The notes beneath the pieces were generated by a model. That model was not told the origin of the DNA. It was given only the letters and a program-made list of their open reading frames with translations, and made no database searches. The position numbers and the translations under genes are program-made. Shown here one piece after another: positions 44,122 through 52,693 of a stretch of 64,000 bases of DNA. The stretch comes from Verrucomicrobiota bacterium (GTDB lineage: Bacteria > Verrucomicrobiota > Verrucomicrobiia > Limisphaerales > VHDF01), in NCBI GenBank assembly GCA_016871495.1, contig VHDF01000007.1, positions 1 to 64,000 of the forward strand, given 5' to 3'. Every line of letters begins with the position of its first letter. Position 1 is the stretch's first letter.

Positions 44122-44676
44122 ATGACCGCCTCGACACTCGCTATTGGGATCGGAATGGGATACGCCTTGCTCCATGTTTGGGGTGTTTTGCAGCCCGCCG
44201 CCTTTCGCTTGAAGGCGCGTGCCTTTCCCCGTCACGAGGGGATCGGCTGGGTGCTGATGCTGACGGGAACCCTTTGGTTTCTGTGGAGGGTGAAGCAGAC
44301 GGAGATTTCGGATTTCGCCGCTTACAAGAATTTGATGTATGTGGGGTTTGCCGGCATCGGCCTGGGCACGTGTTTGTATGTTAAAGATTTCCTGGCGGTT
44401 CGAGGTTTCGCCGTGTTGAGCCTCATTCTGGCCGCCGTCACGCTGGAACGGGTGCGCTGGATCGAATCTGACTTGCGGCTTGTGGTGGTGTGCTGGGTCT
44501 ATGCCTGGGTCATTGCCGGCATTTGGTTCAGCATTTCGCCCTGGCGCATGCGGGATTGGATTGAATGGTGGACGCATGACGAAAGGCGAACCCGCGTTGC
44601 TTGCGCCTTGAGGACCGTGTTGGGCGCGGTGGTGGCCATCCTCGGGGCCACCGTGTTTCGCACTCCCACATCCTGA
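44122..44676 (+). CDS. Membrane protein of unknown function
   Basis: This 184-residue protein starts at MTASTLAIGIGMGY. Five hydrophobic segments are seen: LAIGIGMGYALLHVWGVL, IGWVLMLTGTLWFLW, LMYVGFAGIGLGTCLY, GFAVLSLILAAVTL and LVVVCWVYAWVIAGIWF, with a last one near ALRTVLGAVVAILGATVF. Several Trp and Arg residues sit at membrane borders (WRMRDWIEWW). No family is recognised. The next gene starts 20 bases downstream, so it is probably co-transcribed with the GT9 gene. Confidence 0.65.
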   Translation: MTASTLAIGIGMGYALLHVWGVLQPAAFRLKARAFPRHEGIGWVLMLTGTLWFLWRVKQTEISDFAAYKNLMYVGFAGIGLGTCLYVKDFLAVRGFAVLSLILAAVTLERVRWIESDLRLVVVCWVYAWVIAGIWFSISPWRMRDWIEWWTHDERRTRVACALRTVLGAVVAILGATVFRTPTS

Positions 44677-44696
44677 TCGGCCGCCCGGCGGAGCCC

Positions 44697-45620
44697 ATGC
44701 GCGATCGGGGCAAGATCCTGGTGGTTCGGGGAGGCGCCATCGGGGACTTCATCCTCACGCTGCCGGTTTTGGCGGCCCTTCGCGCCCAATTTCCCGAAAC
44801 CCATTTGGAAGTCCTGGGATATCCGCATATCGCGAGACTGGCCTTGCTGGCCGGGAGCGCGGACGCGGTTCGTCCGATCGAGGCGCGTCCCTTGGCGCGG
44901 TTTTTTGCCCGGGGCGGCGAGTTGGATGAAACGTGGAGGGATTACTTTGGCCAATTCAGCATCGTGCTTTCATTCCTGTACGATCCGGATGGCGTGTTCC
45001 GAACCAATCTGACCCGATGCGGTGTGCGCCACTTCATCGAAGGTCCGCATCGGCCGGAGGAGGCGGGAACGAAGCACGCAGCCCATGCGCTGCTCGAACC
45101 GCTGAGTCAACTTGCGATCTTCAATGCCAACACGCATCCGCGCATCGTTGTCCCGGGGCTTGAAGCGGGAGGCTCGGTCCGGCTGGCTTTGCATCCTGGA
45201 AGCGGGGGAGTGCGGAAGAATTGGCCTTTTCCCGCCTGGCTGGCCCTCGCCCGTGCAGTGATCCGCGAAACCGACTGGCGCCTCGTCGTTGTCGGGGGAG
45301 AGGCCGAAGGGGAGGTGATGAGCTCTTTGGCGGAGGCTCTGCCGAAGGATCGATGCGAGTTTCATCTCCATCTGCCACTGGAAGAACTGGCCCGCGTTTT
45401 GGCGGGCAGCGCGTTGTTTGTGGGACATGACTCGGGAATTACCCATTTGGCCGCCGCCGTCGGGCTTCCCTGCCTGGTTTTGTGGGGCCCGACGAACGAA
45501 CACGTCTGGCGTCCCCTGGGGAGCGCGGTGAGATTGTTGCGGCATGACGCGGGGTTGTCCGGCCTTCCTGTCGAGACGGTCTATCAACAGATCGTTGAAA
45601 TGATGAACCATCGTGTTTGA
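44697..45620 (+). CDS. Glycosyltransferase family 9 (heptosyltransferase-like)
   Basis: This 307-residue protein starts at MRDRGKILVVRGGAIGDFIL. GAIGD with LTLPVLAALRAQFPETHLEV is the GT9 N-terminal signature. LALHPGSGGVRKNWPFPAWL is the nucleotide-sugar region, and LFVGHDSGITHLAAAVGLPC with LWGPTNEHVWRP forms the C-terminal half. GT-B-fold family 9 enzymes add heptose to lipopolysaccharide core. Donor specificity is not proved here. It matches other envelope genes in the window (O-antigen ligase, Mla). Confidence 0.92.
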   Translation: MRDRGKILVVRGGAIGDFILTLPVLAALRAQFPETHLEVLGYPHIARLALLAGSADAVRPIEARPLARFFARGGELDETWRDYFGQFSIVLSFLYDPDGVFRTNLTRCGVRHFIEGPHRPEEAGTKHAAHALLEPLSQLAIFNANTHPRIVVPGLEAGGSVRLALHPGSGGVRKNWPFPAWLALARAVIRETDWRLVVVGGEAEGEVMSSLAEALPKDRCEFHLHLPLEELARVLAGSALFVGHDSGITHLAAAVGLPCLVLWGPTNEHVWRPLGSAVRLLRHDAGLSGLPVETVYQQIVEMMNHRV

Positions 45621-45689
45621 GACGGGGAGCGCGTTCTCGCCTTTTTTCTATTCCTGCCTTTGGAGAGGGATTAGGCTCCTCGCCAATCC

Positions 45690-47066
45690 ATGCAACGCTT
45701 CCTTCGATTCCATTTTGGGGGCTGGTTTTCAGGCGCTTTGCTTCCTTGCGCGTGGCTGTTCGCCTTCTCGTTTGGAATTGAGGGGGAGGGAATCGCACAA
45801 GATTTCCGGGTGGGCGCCTCCGCCGTGACGTTCGAGGCGGATGACGGCATGGTCATCGCCGGAGGCATCACCGCCGGCAAGGCAAACGGGCAGGAAGGCG
45901 CTCTGCGCGCCGTTGCCGTGGTGTTGGAACACGCGCCCGTCCAAGTCGCGATTGTAACCCTGGATGTACTCATGCTCACACGACAGGATTTGGATCCGGT
46001 TCTGGCGGAGATCGAGCGCGTGACCCAAATACCATCCGCCCACGTGCTCGTGAATTGCACTCACACTCATCACGCGCCCAGCACGGTCCGGGTGCATGAT
46101 TACGGTCCAGACGCTGTTTTCACCGAACGGGTCAAGAGAGGCCTAGTGGAATCCGTGCGCCTGGCGCAATCCCGACTGGCGCCCTCCTCGCTCAGCTTCG
46201 CCCTCGGCAAGAATGACACGGTCGGCCAGAACAGCCGGATGCTGTTGGACGACGGGCAAATCTACTGGATTGGTCCGCGCACGAACGTGGTCCGTCCGAC
46301 GGGTCCTTTCGATCCTGATCTGCCTGTGTTCGCGTTCCGCGATCCCGCGCAAAATCTCCAAGCCGTGCTTTTCAATCACAGCACGCACACCATTGGAGTG
46401 CGCACGGGGGGGCGCCGTTCCCCGAGCATTTACGGACTGGCGGCGCAGGAGCTTGAAAAGCAATGGGGCGGTGTTTTCTCGTTCTTGGAGGGAGCCAGCG
46501 GCTCGACGCACAACCTCAACTTGACCGGGGCGGAATGCGTCACCCAAATCAAGGCCACGGTGGAGACGGCGCTCGCTCAGGCGCGTCCCGCGAGGACCAC
46601 TCCGCTGGCGTCGCGCAAGCGCGCCGTTTCGTTTCGCGTGAGAACCTTTGACGACGCGGCGGAGGACGCGGCCGTTCGCCGATATGTCACGAAGTATGCG
46701 GGACCGCCGCACGATGAAATCATTCGGAAAGTGTTTCAGAACATGCGGCGCGAACTTTCCAGCCAGCAAGGCCAACCCCGGGAAACCTGGGTTCAAGCCA
46801 TGCGCATTGGCGATCTCGCTCTGGTCGGGGTGCCCGCCGAATACTTCACCCAGCTTGGACTCGATATCAAGAACCGGAGCCCCTTCCGGCACACGTACGT
46901 GGCCGAACTGGCAAACGACTGGATTGGGTATCTTCCAAATCTGGAGGGACACAAATTGGGGGGATACCAGGTGTGGACCGGATATCACAGCTATGCGGAG
47001 CCGGGAACCGGGGAACGAATCGCCGAGGTGGCGGTGGAACTTTTGAAGGAGTTGGCGCGTCCGTGA
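45690..47066 (+). CDS. Neutral/alkaline ceramidase-like secreted protein
   Basis: This 458-residue protein has a signal peptide (SGALLPCAWLFAFSFGIEGE region). The neutral ceramidase N-terminal fold is indicated by FRVGASAVTFEADDGMVIAG, IVTLDVLMLTRQDLDP and the metal-binding VNCTHTHHAPS. VGVPAEYFTQLGLDIKNRSP and ELANDWIGYLPNLEGHKLGG complete it. The C-terminal domain of true ceramidases is absent, so activity on ceramide is not certain. The next gene overlaps it by four bases (GTGA), implying coupled expression with a propeller-cytochrome protein. Confidence 0.88.
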   Translation: MQRFLRFHFGGWFSGALLPCAWLFAFSFGIEGEGIAQDFRVGASAVTFEADDGMVIAGGITAGKANGQEGALRAVAVVLEHAPVQVAIVTLDVLMLTRQDLDPVLAEIERVTQIPSAHVLVNCTHTHHAPSTVRVHDYGPDAVFTERVKRGLVESVRLAQSRLAPSSLSFALGKNDTVGQNSRMLLDDGQIYWIGPRTNVVRPTGPFDPDLPVFAFRDPAQNLQAVLFNHSTHTIGVRTGGRRSPSIYGLAAQELEKQWGGVFSFLEGASGSTHNLNLTGAECVTQIKATVETALAQARPARTTPLASRKRAVSFRVRTFDDAAEDAAVRRYVTKYAGPPHDEIIRKVFQNMRRELSSQQGQPRETWVQAMRIGDLALVGVPAEYFTQLGLDIKNRSPFRHTYVAELANDWIGYLPNLEGHKLGGYQVWTGYHSYAEPGTGERIAEVAVELLKELARP

Positions 47067-49303
47067 GTTCCTGTTTTTGCGCGCGTTGGGTTTGGTTTTT
47101 GCTGGCGGCCCTCGCGCCGCGGTTGGCCGCAGGAGGGCCGAAGCCTCCCGAGGAATCGGCACGGTTATTCTCCCTGGCGGATCCCCGGTTGCGCGTCGAA
47201 CTGGCCGCCGCCGAACCGCTCCTCTCCAGCCCGGTGGCGATGGCGTGGGACGAATGGGGCATTCTCTATGTCGCGGAGATGACGGATTATCCGCGGTCCG
47301 ACATTGGAGGCCACATTCGGCGGCTGGTCGATGTGGACGGTGATGGACGTTATGATCGATCGTCCGTTTTTGCCGGACCCCTTCCTTATCCCAATTCGGT
47401 CTTGCCCTGGAACGGCGGCATCCTGGTCATGGCGGCGCCGGACTTATGGTATTTCAAAGATGCCGACCGGGACGGTGTTGCCGAACACAAGGAGCGGGTT
47501 TACAGCGGATTTGGAACCGGGAATCAACAATTGCGGGCCAACGGGCTCACCTGGGGGCTGGACCACTGGGTGTATGGCGCCAATGGGCGCAGTGACGGCC
47601 TCATCACTTGGACAAATGGATCCGCACCGGTTTCACTTCGGGGCCGCGACTTCCGGTTCCGTCCGGGGCATTGGGAATCCTTCGAAACATTGGCTGGTCG
47701 CAGTCAATTCGGTCTGGGATTGGACGACTGGGGAAATCGGTTTTTATCATGGAACACGATCCCGTTGCGGCACGAAGTATTTCCCGATCGGTGGATTCCC
47801 GCGCGGGTGACCGGGGTGCCTTTGGAGGTCCTGGCGGACACGATGCCGCTTAAAGACGATGGTTCGGTGTTTCCCAGCGCGCCTGCCCCGCGCGTTTTCA
47901 ACAATGAATCCAGCACGCATTTCAACGCGCTGAGCGGGCTTCACCTGTATCGAGGCGACGCGCTTGGGGAAGAATACGCGGGCGATGCGTTTACAGGAGA
48001 AAGCCTTTTAAATCTCGTGCATCGCCGCCGGTTGACGCCTCAGGGCGCGAGTTTCGTGGCGGAGCGCATGGAACACGGGCGGGAGTTCCTGTCCAGCCGT
48101 GATCCCTGGTTCCATCCCGTGAACTTCGCCACGGGGCCGGATGGCGCGCTTTACGTGGCGGATTTCTATCGAGAATTCGTCGAGCACCCTGACTGGGTTT
48201 CAAAGGAATTGAGGACCAGGACCCCTTGGGACACCGGCAAGGCCCATGGGCGCATCTGGCGTGTCTCGAGAAAGGATCTCGCCCTCGATCGAACCCCCTT
48301 GAGGCCTTGGCCGGGCGATTCCAACCCGCGCCATTGGGTGTCGTTGCTGGAGCATCCAAACGGGTGGTTGCGGGACACCGCGCAGCGCTTGATCGTGGAG
48401 CGGCGTGCGGCGGGATCGTCCGCAAGCCTTCGCCTGTTGCTCAAAGGGTCGGGCAGCGCCCGGTCGGCGGTTCACGCCCTTCACACCCTCGATGGATTGG
48501 GCTTGCTGACGCCCGACGATCTCCTTGTCGCCAGCAGGTCGTCTCATCCTCGCGTGCGCGAGCAAAGTTTGCAGCAGGGTTTGCGAGCGGAACGGGTTTT
48601 GGAGCTGATGCGTGACCCGGATCCTCGCGTGCGTTTGCGGGCGATCCTCCAATCCCAACGTGTGTCGGAAAGCGATGAGAAGGAAAAGGCGATTGCGGAT
48701 GCCGTTGCGATGGCTGACTCGGACCGTTGGATCCTCGTGGCCGCGGCCTTGGCGACGAGTCGCAGTCCGGTTCCGTGGCTTGATCGTGTGAAACAACCAG
48801 CCCTGTCCCGCCCGGCTCCGTCGCCCCGCGGGGCGGATCCCGACCGGGAGCAAGTCGTGAAGCGATTCATGCCTGCGCTTGCGCTTGAGGGAAAGCCCGG
48901 CCACGGTCTCGAGTTGGCGCGGAACCTCTGTTTCCCATGTCATGTTTGGCGCGGGCAGGGCAGGAGGGTGGGACCTGATCTGACCTCATTGGCCAGCAAG
49001 TCGCCCGAGGCTTTGCTGGTGGATATTTTGGACCCCAGCCGTCAAGTGACGCCCGATGCGCAATCCTACGAGGTCGTGATGACGAATGGCGAAACCGTGG
49101 CGGGGTTGATCGCCAGCGAATCCGACACGCGCATCACCCTGCGCCACGGAGGAGGGCCGGACATTTCGGTGGCGCGAGCGTGGGTCGTTTCCATGCGCGC
49201 TTCGGGCCGATCGTTGATGCCGGAAGGGTTGGAGGCGGGGTTGACGATTCAGGACTTCGCGGATCTGTTGGGGTTTTTGCTGCGCGCCGAGTCCCTGCCT
49301 TGA
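47063..49303 (+). CDS. Secreted beta-propeller / cytochrome c protein (PVC type), GTG start
   Basis: This 746-residue protein is best started at GTG 47063 (VSSCFCARWVWFLLAALAPR), which gives a signal peptide and a four-base overlap with the ceramidase stop; a frame extension upstream lies inside that gene. The propeller has ILYVAEMTDYPRSDIGGHI, VDVDGDGRYDRSSVFAGPLP, FATGPDGALYVADFYREF. A HEAT-like region follows (VREQSLQQGLRAERVLELMR). The haem domain has ARNLCFPCHVWRGQGRRVGP (CxxCH) and ILDPSRQVTPDAQSYEVVMT. It is the third such protein in the window and the only one coupled to a ceramidase-like gene. Confidence 0.87.
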   Translation: MSSCFCARWVWFLLAALAPRLAAGGPKPPEESARLFSLADPRLRVELAAAEPLLSSPVAMAWDEWGILYVAEMTDYPRSDIGGHIRRLVDVDGDGRYDRSSVFAGPLPYPNSVLPWNGGILVMAAPDLWYFKDADRDGVAEHKERVYSGFGTGNQQLRANGLTWGLDHWVYGANGRSDGLITWTNGSAPVSLRGRDFRFRPGHWESFETLAGRSQFGLGLDDWGNRFLSWNTIPLRHEVFPDRWIPARVTGVPLEVLADTMPLKDDGSVFPSAPAPRVFNNESSTHFNALSGLHLYRGDALGEEYAGDAFTGESLLNLVHRRRLTPQGASFVAERMEHGREFLSSRDPWFHPVNFATGPDGALYVADFYREFVEHPDWVSKELRTRTPWDTGKAHGRIWRVSRKDLALDRTPLRPWPGDSNPRHWVSLLEHPNGWLRDTAQRLIVERRAAGSSASLRLLLKGSGSARSAVHALHTLDGLGLLTPDDLLVASRSSHPRVREQSLQQGLRAERVLELMRDPDPRVRLRAILQSQRVSESDEKEKAIADAVAMADSDRWILVAAALATSRSPVPWLDRVKQPALSRPAPSPRGADPDREQVVKRFMPALALEGKPGHGLELARNLCFPCHVWRGQGRRVGPDLTSLASKSPEALLVDILDPSRQVTPDAQSYEVVMTNGETVAGLIASESDTRITLRHGGGPDISVARAWVVSMRASGRSLMPEGLEAGLTIQDFADLLGFLLRAESLP

Positions 49304-49336
49304 AGATTGTCCCTGGCCGGCCGGGAGATCCAAGGC

Positions 49337-49422
49337 GGCCGTGGCTCCCTGGCGCGTGGAGAGCATGGAATGGCTTCGTTCTTCACCCGACGCGGCGCGC
49401 CCCGACAACTTGCGGAGACACC
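49337..49422 (-). mobile_element. Relic of a family B/C MITE-like element
   Basis: GCTCCCTGGCGCGTGGAGAG, CATGGAATGGCTTCGTTCTT, CACCCGACGCGGCGCGCCCC and GACAACTTGCGGAGACACCG match the middle and right end of the family B and C elements. The left part is lost. The family A element at 49433 inserted 10 bases from its end, repeating the side-by-side arrangement seen at 1725/1736. Confidence 0.5.
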
Positions 49423-49432
49423 GAACGCGACG

Positions 49433-49565
49433 CGGTGCATCCCGATGTTGCCGGTGATGCAGGTAGGGCGCGTCCGTCCCGGCGCGCCGCCGGAGCATGA
49501 TGTTTTGCATCCCGTGGGCGGCGGGCTGGGACAGGCCCGCCCTACCAACAACATCGGGATACACG
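49433..49565 (+). mobile_element. 133-bp MITE-like element, family A, copy 3
   Basis: Reads identical to 212-344 over all 133 bases. Flanked by a perfect 10-bp direct repeat, GAACGCGACG, at 49423-49432 and 49566-49575. It lies between a relic element and the APC permease gene at 49635; the remaining intergenic bases show nothing else. Confidence 0.9.
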
Positions 49566-49634
49566 GAACGCGACGTTCCATTCACAATTAGAATGGCGGA
49601 GGACGGAGCTTCCGGTTAGAACCGCCGCCAATCG

Positions 49635-51488
49635 ATGTCCGTCATCAGCAGCACCAGGCGTCCTCGCAATGTGGATGCGCGCCGGGCTACGGCGATCCTC
49701 TATGGCGACTGGGGCACCAGCAAGGCCTACGTCATTGGGTTGGCATTCGCCGCCGCCGGTTACAGTTCCTTTGGTTTGATCGCCGCGATGTGTGTTCTCA
49801 CCGCGCTGGTGGGGATCAATTACATCACCATTTGCCGCCTTTATCCCGACGGCGGGGGGGTGTACGGGAGCGTCCGGCACCGGTCGGAAATCCTGTCGAT
49901 CGTGGGCGCGTTTCTGCTTCTGGCGGATTACATCGTGACGGCGGCGCTCAGTGCGTTGTCGGCCTTCGAGTATTTGGGGGTGCCGAATCCCCATCAGTTC
50001 GCCGGCCTCGCCATTCTCGTGATCGGAGCTTTGAATTATTTCGGACCCCGCCACACCGGAAGCCTGGCGTTTTTGGTGACGATTCCCACTGTGGCCGTGG
50101 TGGGTCTGCTGATCCTTTTCGCCGCTCCCCATTTCGGGAAGGCGGTCCAGAATATCAGACCTTTGCCGGACGATTGGGGCGTTGTATGGGCCGGCTTCGT
50201 CAGCATCATTTTGGCCTTGTCCGGCGTCGAGGCAATCGCCAGCGCGACGGGGGTGATGAAGTTGAACCGTGGCTCGACGGACGAACGGCCTCTGGTCACC
50301 CAGACCTCGACCAAGGCCATTCTTTGGGTGATGGCCGAGGTCTGCGTGTTCACAGCGCTGCTTGGGCTCGCCATGCACGGGCTGGATGGATTGACCATCA
50401 GCCCGGGCGGGAACAGCGGCGGCCACCATGGCTCCGGAGCGCAAGTGGACGCTCCGGGGAATCCCGGCGTGCGCGATTACATGCTCCGTTACATGGGGAA
50501 CGTGTATGTGGGGCATGTTTTGGGTCCCACCGCCGGACAGGTCTTCGGCGCGGTGATCAGCATCGTGCTGGCGCTTCTTCTTCTTTCCGCGGTGAACACG
50601 GCTATTGGCGCCCTCATCGGTTTGCAATTCGTGCTTTCGCGGGACGGGGAGATTCCCAGGGGCATGCAAAAATTGAATGCGTTCGGCGTTCCGGTGTTGC
50701 CGATTGTCCTGGCCACGGTCGTACCCGCATTGCTGGTCATGTTCGTCAGCGACGTTTCCGGCCTGGCGGATCTCTACGCGGTGGGCGTGGTGGGTGCCAT
50801 CGCCGTGAATCTCATTGCCACGGCGACGGATCGCAAAGCCCAGGTTCGCACTTGGGAGCGCGCCTTGATGTTCGGCACCTTCGCAGTCATGGCGGCCATC
50901 GAGATCACCCTCTTTATCAACAAACCCAATGCGCGCGTGTTCGCCGCCTCGATTCTGGCCATTGGATTGATCCTTCGCGGCATCGCCAAGGAGTGGGAAC
51001 AGAAACGCCGTCCGTCCCCGACCACCGCCCCGGAACAGCCTGAACAGGACGCTCTGTCCGCCTCGGAACCTTCCGAGGCTTTCGACGGTCCCCCGATGCT
51101 CTGCGCGGTCCGGGGCGTTGGACGCACCCTGGACTTCGCGTTGGCAGAAATGGCGGAAACCAAGCGTCCCCTTTATTTGCTCTACGTGCGGGAGCAGAAA
51201 GTCCTGACCGAACAGGATCGGACCCGCACTTGGCATTCCGACGCGGACGCGCGGAAGATATTCTCTTACGCGAAGGAGAAGGCGGGCGATCGTCCGGTTC
51301 GCTACTGTTATGCCGTCAGCGAATCTCCCGCCGACACAATCGTCGATATTGCCGCGACACTGGGGGTTTCGCGTGTCATGCTGGGTTCGCCCAAGCGGGG
51401 GTCCTTAATCACGATGCTGCGCGGCAACATCATCACTGAAGTCTCGCGCATTCTGCCGGAGGACATTCATTTGATTGTGCACGCTTGA
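49635..51488 (+). CDS. APC-family amino acid permease with C-terminal USP-like domain
   Basis: This 617-residue protein has about 12 membrane segments, the first being ILYGDWGTSKAYVIGLAFAA. The APC core is suggested by YPDGGGVYGSVRHRSEILSI, SGVEAIASATGVMK and LGALTGLQFVLSR-like IGALIGLQFVLSRDGEIPRG. The C-terminal ~130 residues are soluble and resemble the universal stress domain: LCAVRGVGRTLDFALAEMAE and the nucleotide motif VMLGSPKRGSLITMLRGNII. The substrate is unknown; the fused USP module may regulate transport. It is a single gene, flanked by a MITE upstream. Confidence 0.88.
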   Translation: MSVISSTRRPRNVDARRATAILYGDWGTSKAYVIGLAFAAAGYSSFGLIAAMCVLTALVGINYITICRLYPDGGGVYGSVRHRSEILSIVGAFLLLADYIVTAALSALSAFEYLGVPNPHQFAGLAILVIGALNYFGPRHTGSLAFLVTIPTVAVVGLLILFAAPHFGKAVQNIRPLPDDWGVVWAGFVSIILALSGVEAIASATGVMKLNRGSTDERPLVTQTSTKAILWVMAEVCVFTALLGLAMHGLDGLTISPGGNSGGHHGSGAQVDAPGNPGVRDYMLRYMGNVYVGHVLGPTAGQVFGAVISIVLALLLLSAVNTAIGALIGLQFVLSRDGEIPRGMQKLNAFGVPVLPIVLATVVPALLVMFVSDVSGLADLYAVGVVGAIAVNLIATATDRKAQVRTWERALMFGTFAVMAAIEITLFINKPNARVFAASILAIGLILRGIAKEWEQKRRPSPTTAPEQPEQDALSASEPSEAFDGPPMLCAVRGVGRTLDFALAEMAETKRPLYLLYVREQKVLTEQDRTRTWHSDADARKIFSYAKEKAGDRPVRYCYAVSESPADTIVDIAATLGVSRVMLGSPKRGSLITMLRGNIITEVSRILPEDIHLIVHA

Positions 51489-51502
51489 GGTTGAGGGCGG
51501 CG

Positions 51503-52693
51503 TCAACGCATGCGGGGCGCAAACATCGGGTGAATTGGGACCGGTCCGTAGACGCGGGCTCCATAACCTTCGAGCGTGTCTGAAAACCATCCTTGCTGGA
51601 CGAGCTTGGTTTCCTTCGATCCGACCACAGGCATTCTCGCTGTGGAAACCACGGGTGGGCTGATGCGAAACTTGGCCTCGGTCGAAGTATTGTTCACCGC
51701 CAGAATATATTCGCCGGGGGGAACCGCTTCGTTCCCCTCGGACACCCTCAGCCATGCCAGACTCACACGGCTTTCCTGAACTTCATTGAGTCGGGAGGCT
51801 TCTTCGTAAATCAAGGATTGCCGCCACGGCCACCAGCCATGCTCGGCTTCGAATAGCGGCTGCCAGGCGCGGATTTCCGCCACGATCCGTTTCAAGGATG
51901 CCCAAAGCTCCGGATGCTGATCCAGTTGCCAACGGTTCGCCCGGTAGGAGTAATAAAATAGGCCTTGGGCGCGTTGCACGAGCGCGCCATAGGTCATGCA
52001 TCTCAATTCTTGAAACGTCGGTTCGCGAAACCCCGATTCACCCGGAAGCAAGTGTGGGAATGCGCTCCAATCGAACGCCTGCAGGATGGCGTAAAACGGT
52101 TTCCCCCCCGCGCTTCGCTGCGCCATCCGGACGTGCTGTTCGAACACGGACAGCGGTTGCCACGCCACAGGATACCGATCCACCATCAGCAGATCTCCCG
52201 CTTCGCGATAGTCGCTGACTTCGGCTCCATGCTGGAAAACCACCGCGAGAGGAGCGCGCGCCCGCATCCGCCTCAGGCTTCTTCGTGCCTCCAAGACCCA
52301 GGCAGGATGGATGTGGTTGAAGTCCGGTTCATCGACAAGATACCAGGCGAACAGGGCGGGGTGGCGATCGAGCGAGGCGACCGCACGAGCCGCCGCGTTC
52401 GTGTCGAAGGAGGGTCCGGCACTCGTGCCCGGGAAGGCAAACACCCGCATCCCGAGTTCGTGGGCGGCGTCAAAATAAGGGCGGGAAGCAGGTCCGACAA
52501 CCACGTCAAACCCCGCCTCTTTGGCCACGGAGAGATCTTCGATCCGGTCCACGCCATACAAGCCCACGACGAAGTTTGAACGCGGGGCGCGGCATCCGCA
52601 TGCGACCCACAGCAGGACCAGGCCGCAGGCGATACACCAAGCGCGCCCGCGCATCAGCCCGCTCATGGAGGAGGAGGAATCATTCGGATTCAT
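51503..52693 (-). CDS. Lipoprotein with TIM-barrel glycoside hydrolase-like fold
   Basis: This 396-residue protein has a lipobox (VLLWVACGC, Cys around residue 33). The chain suggests a beta/alpha barrel: FVVGLYGVDRIEDLSVAKEA, FDVVVGPASRPYFDAAHELG, FAWYLVDEPDFNHI, LMVDRYPVAWQPLSVFEQHV, YAILQAFDWSAFPH and FYYSYRANRW. The E-P-D and following acidic residues are candidate catalytic positions, but no GH family can be named. It overlaps the O-antigen ligase gene by 14 bases on the same strand, so the two are co-translated and may act on the same surface polysaccharide. Confidence 0.6.
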   Translation of the reverse strand: MNPNDSSSSMSGLMRGRAWCIACGLVLLWVACGCRAPRSNFVVGLYGVDRIEDLSVAKEAGFDVVVGPASRPYFDAAHELGMRVFAFPGTSAGPSFDTNAAARAVASLDRHPALFAWYLVDEPDFNHIHPAWVLEARRSLRRMRARAPLAVVFQHGAEVSDYREAGDLLMVDRYPVAWQPLSVFEQHVRMAQRSAGGKPFYAILQAFDWSAFPHLLPGESGFREPTFQELRCMTYGALVQRAQGLFYYSYRANRWQLDQHPELWASLKRIVAEIRAWQPLFEAEHGWWPWRQSLIYEEASRLNEVQESRVSLAWLRVSEGNEAVPPGEYILAVNNTSTEAKFRISPPVVSTARMPVVGSKETKLVQQGWFSDTLEGYGARVYGPVPIHPMFAPRMR

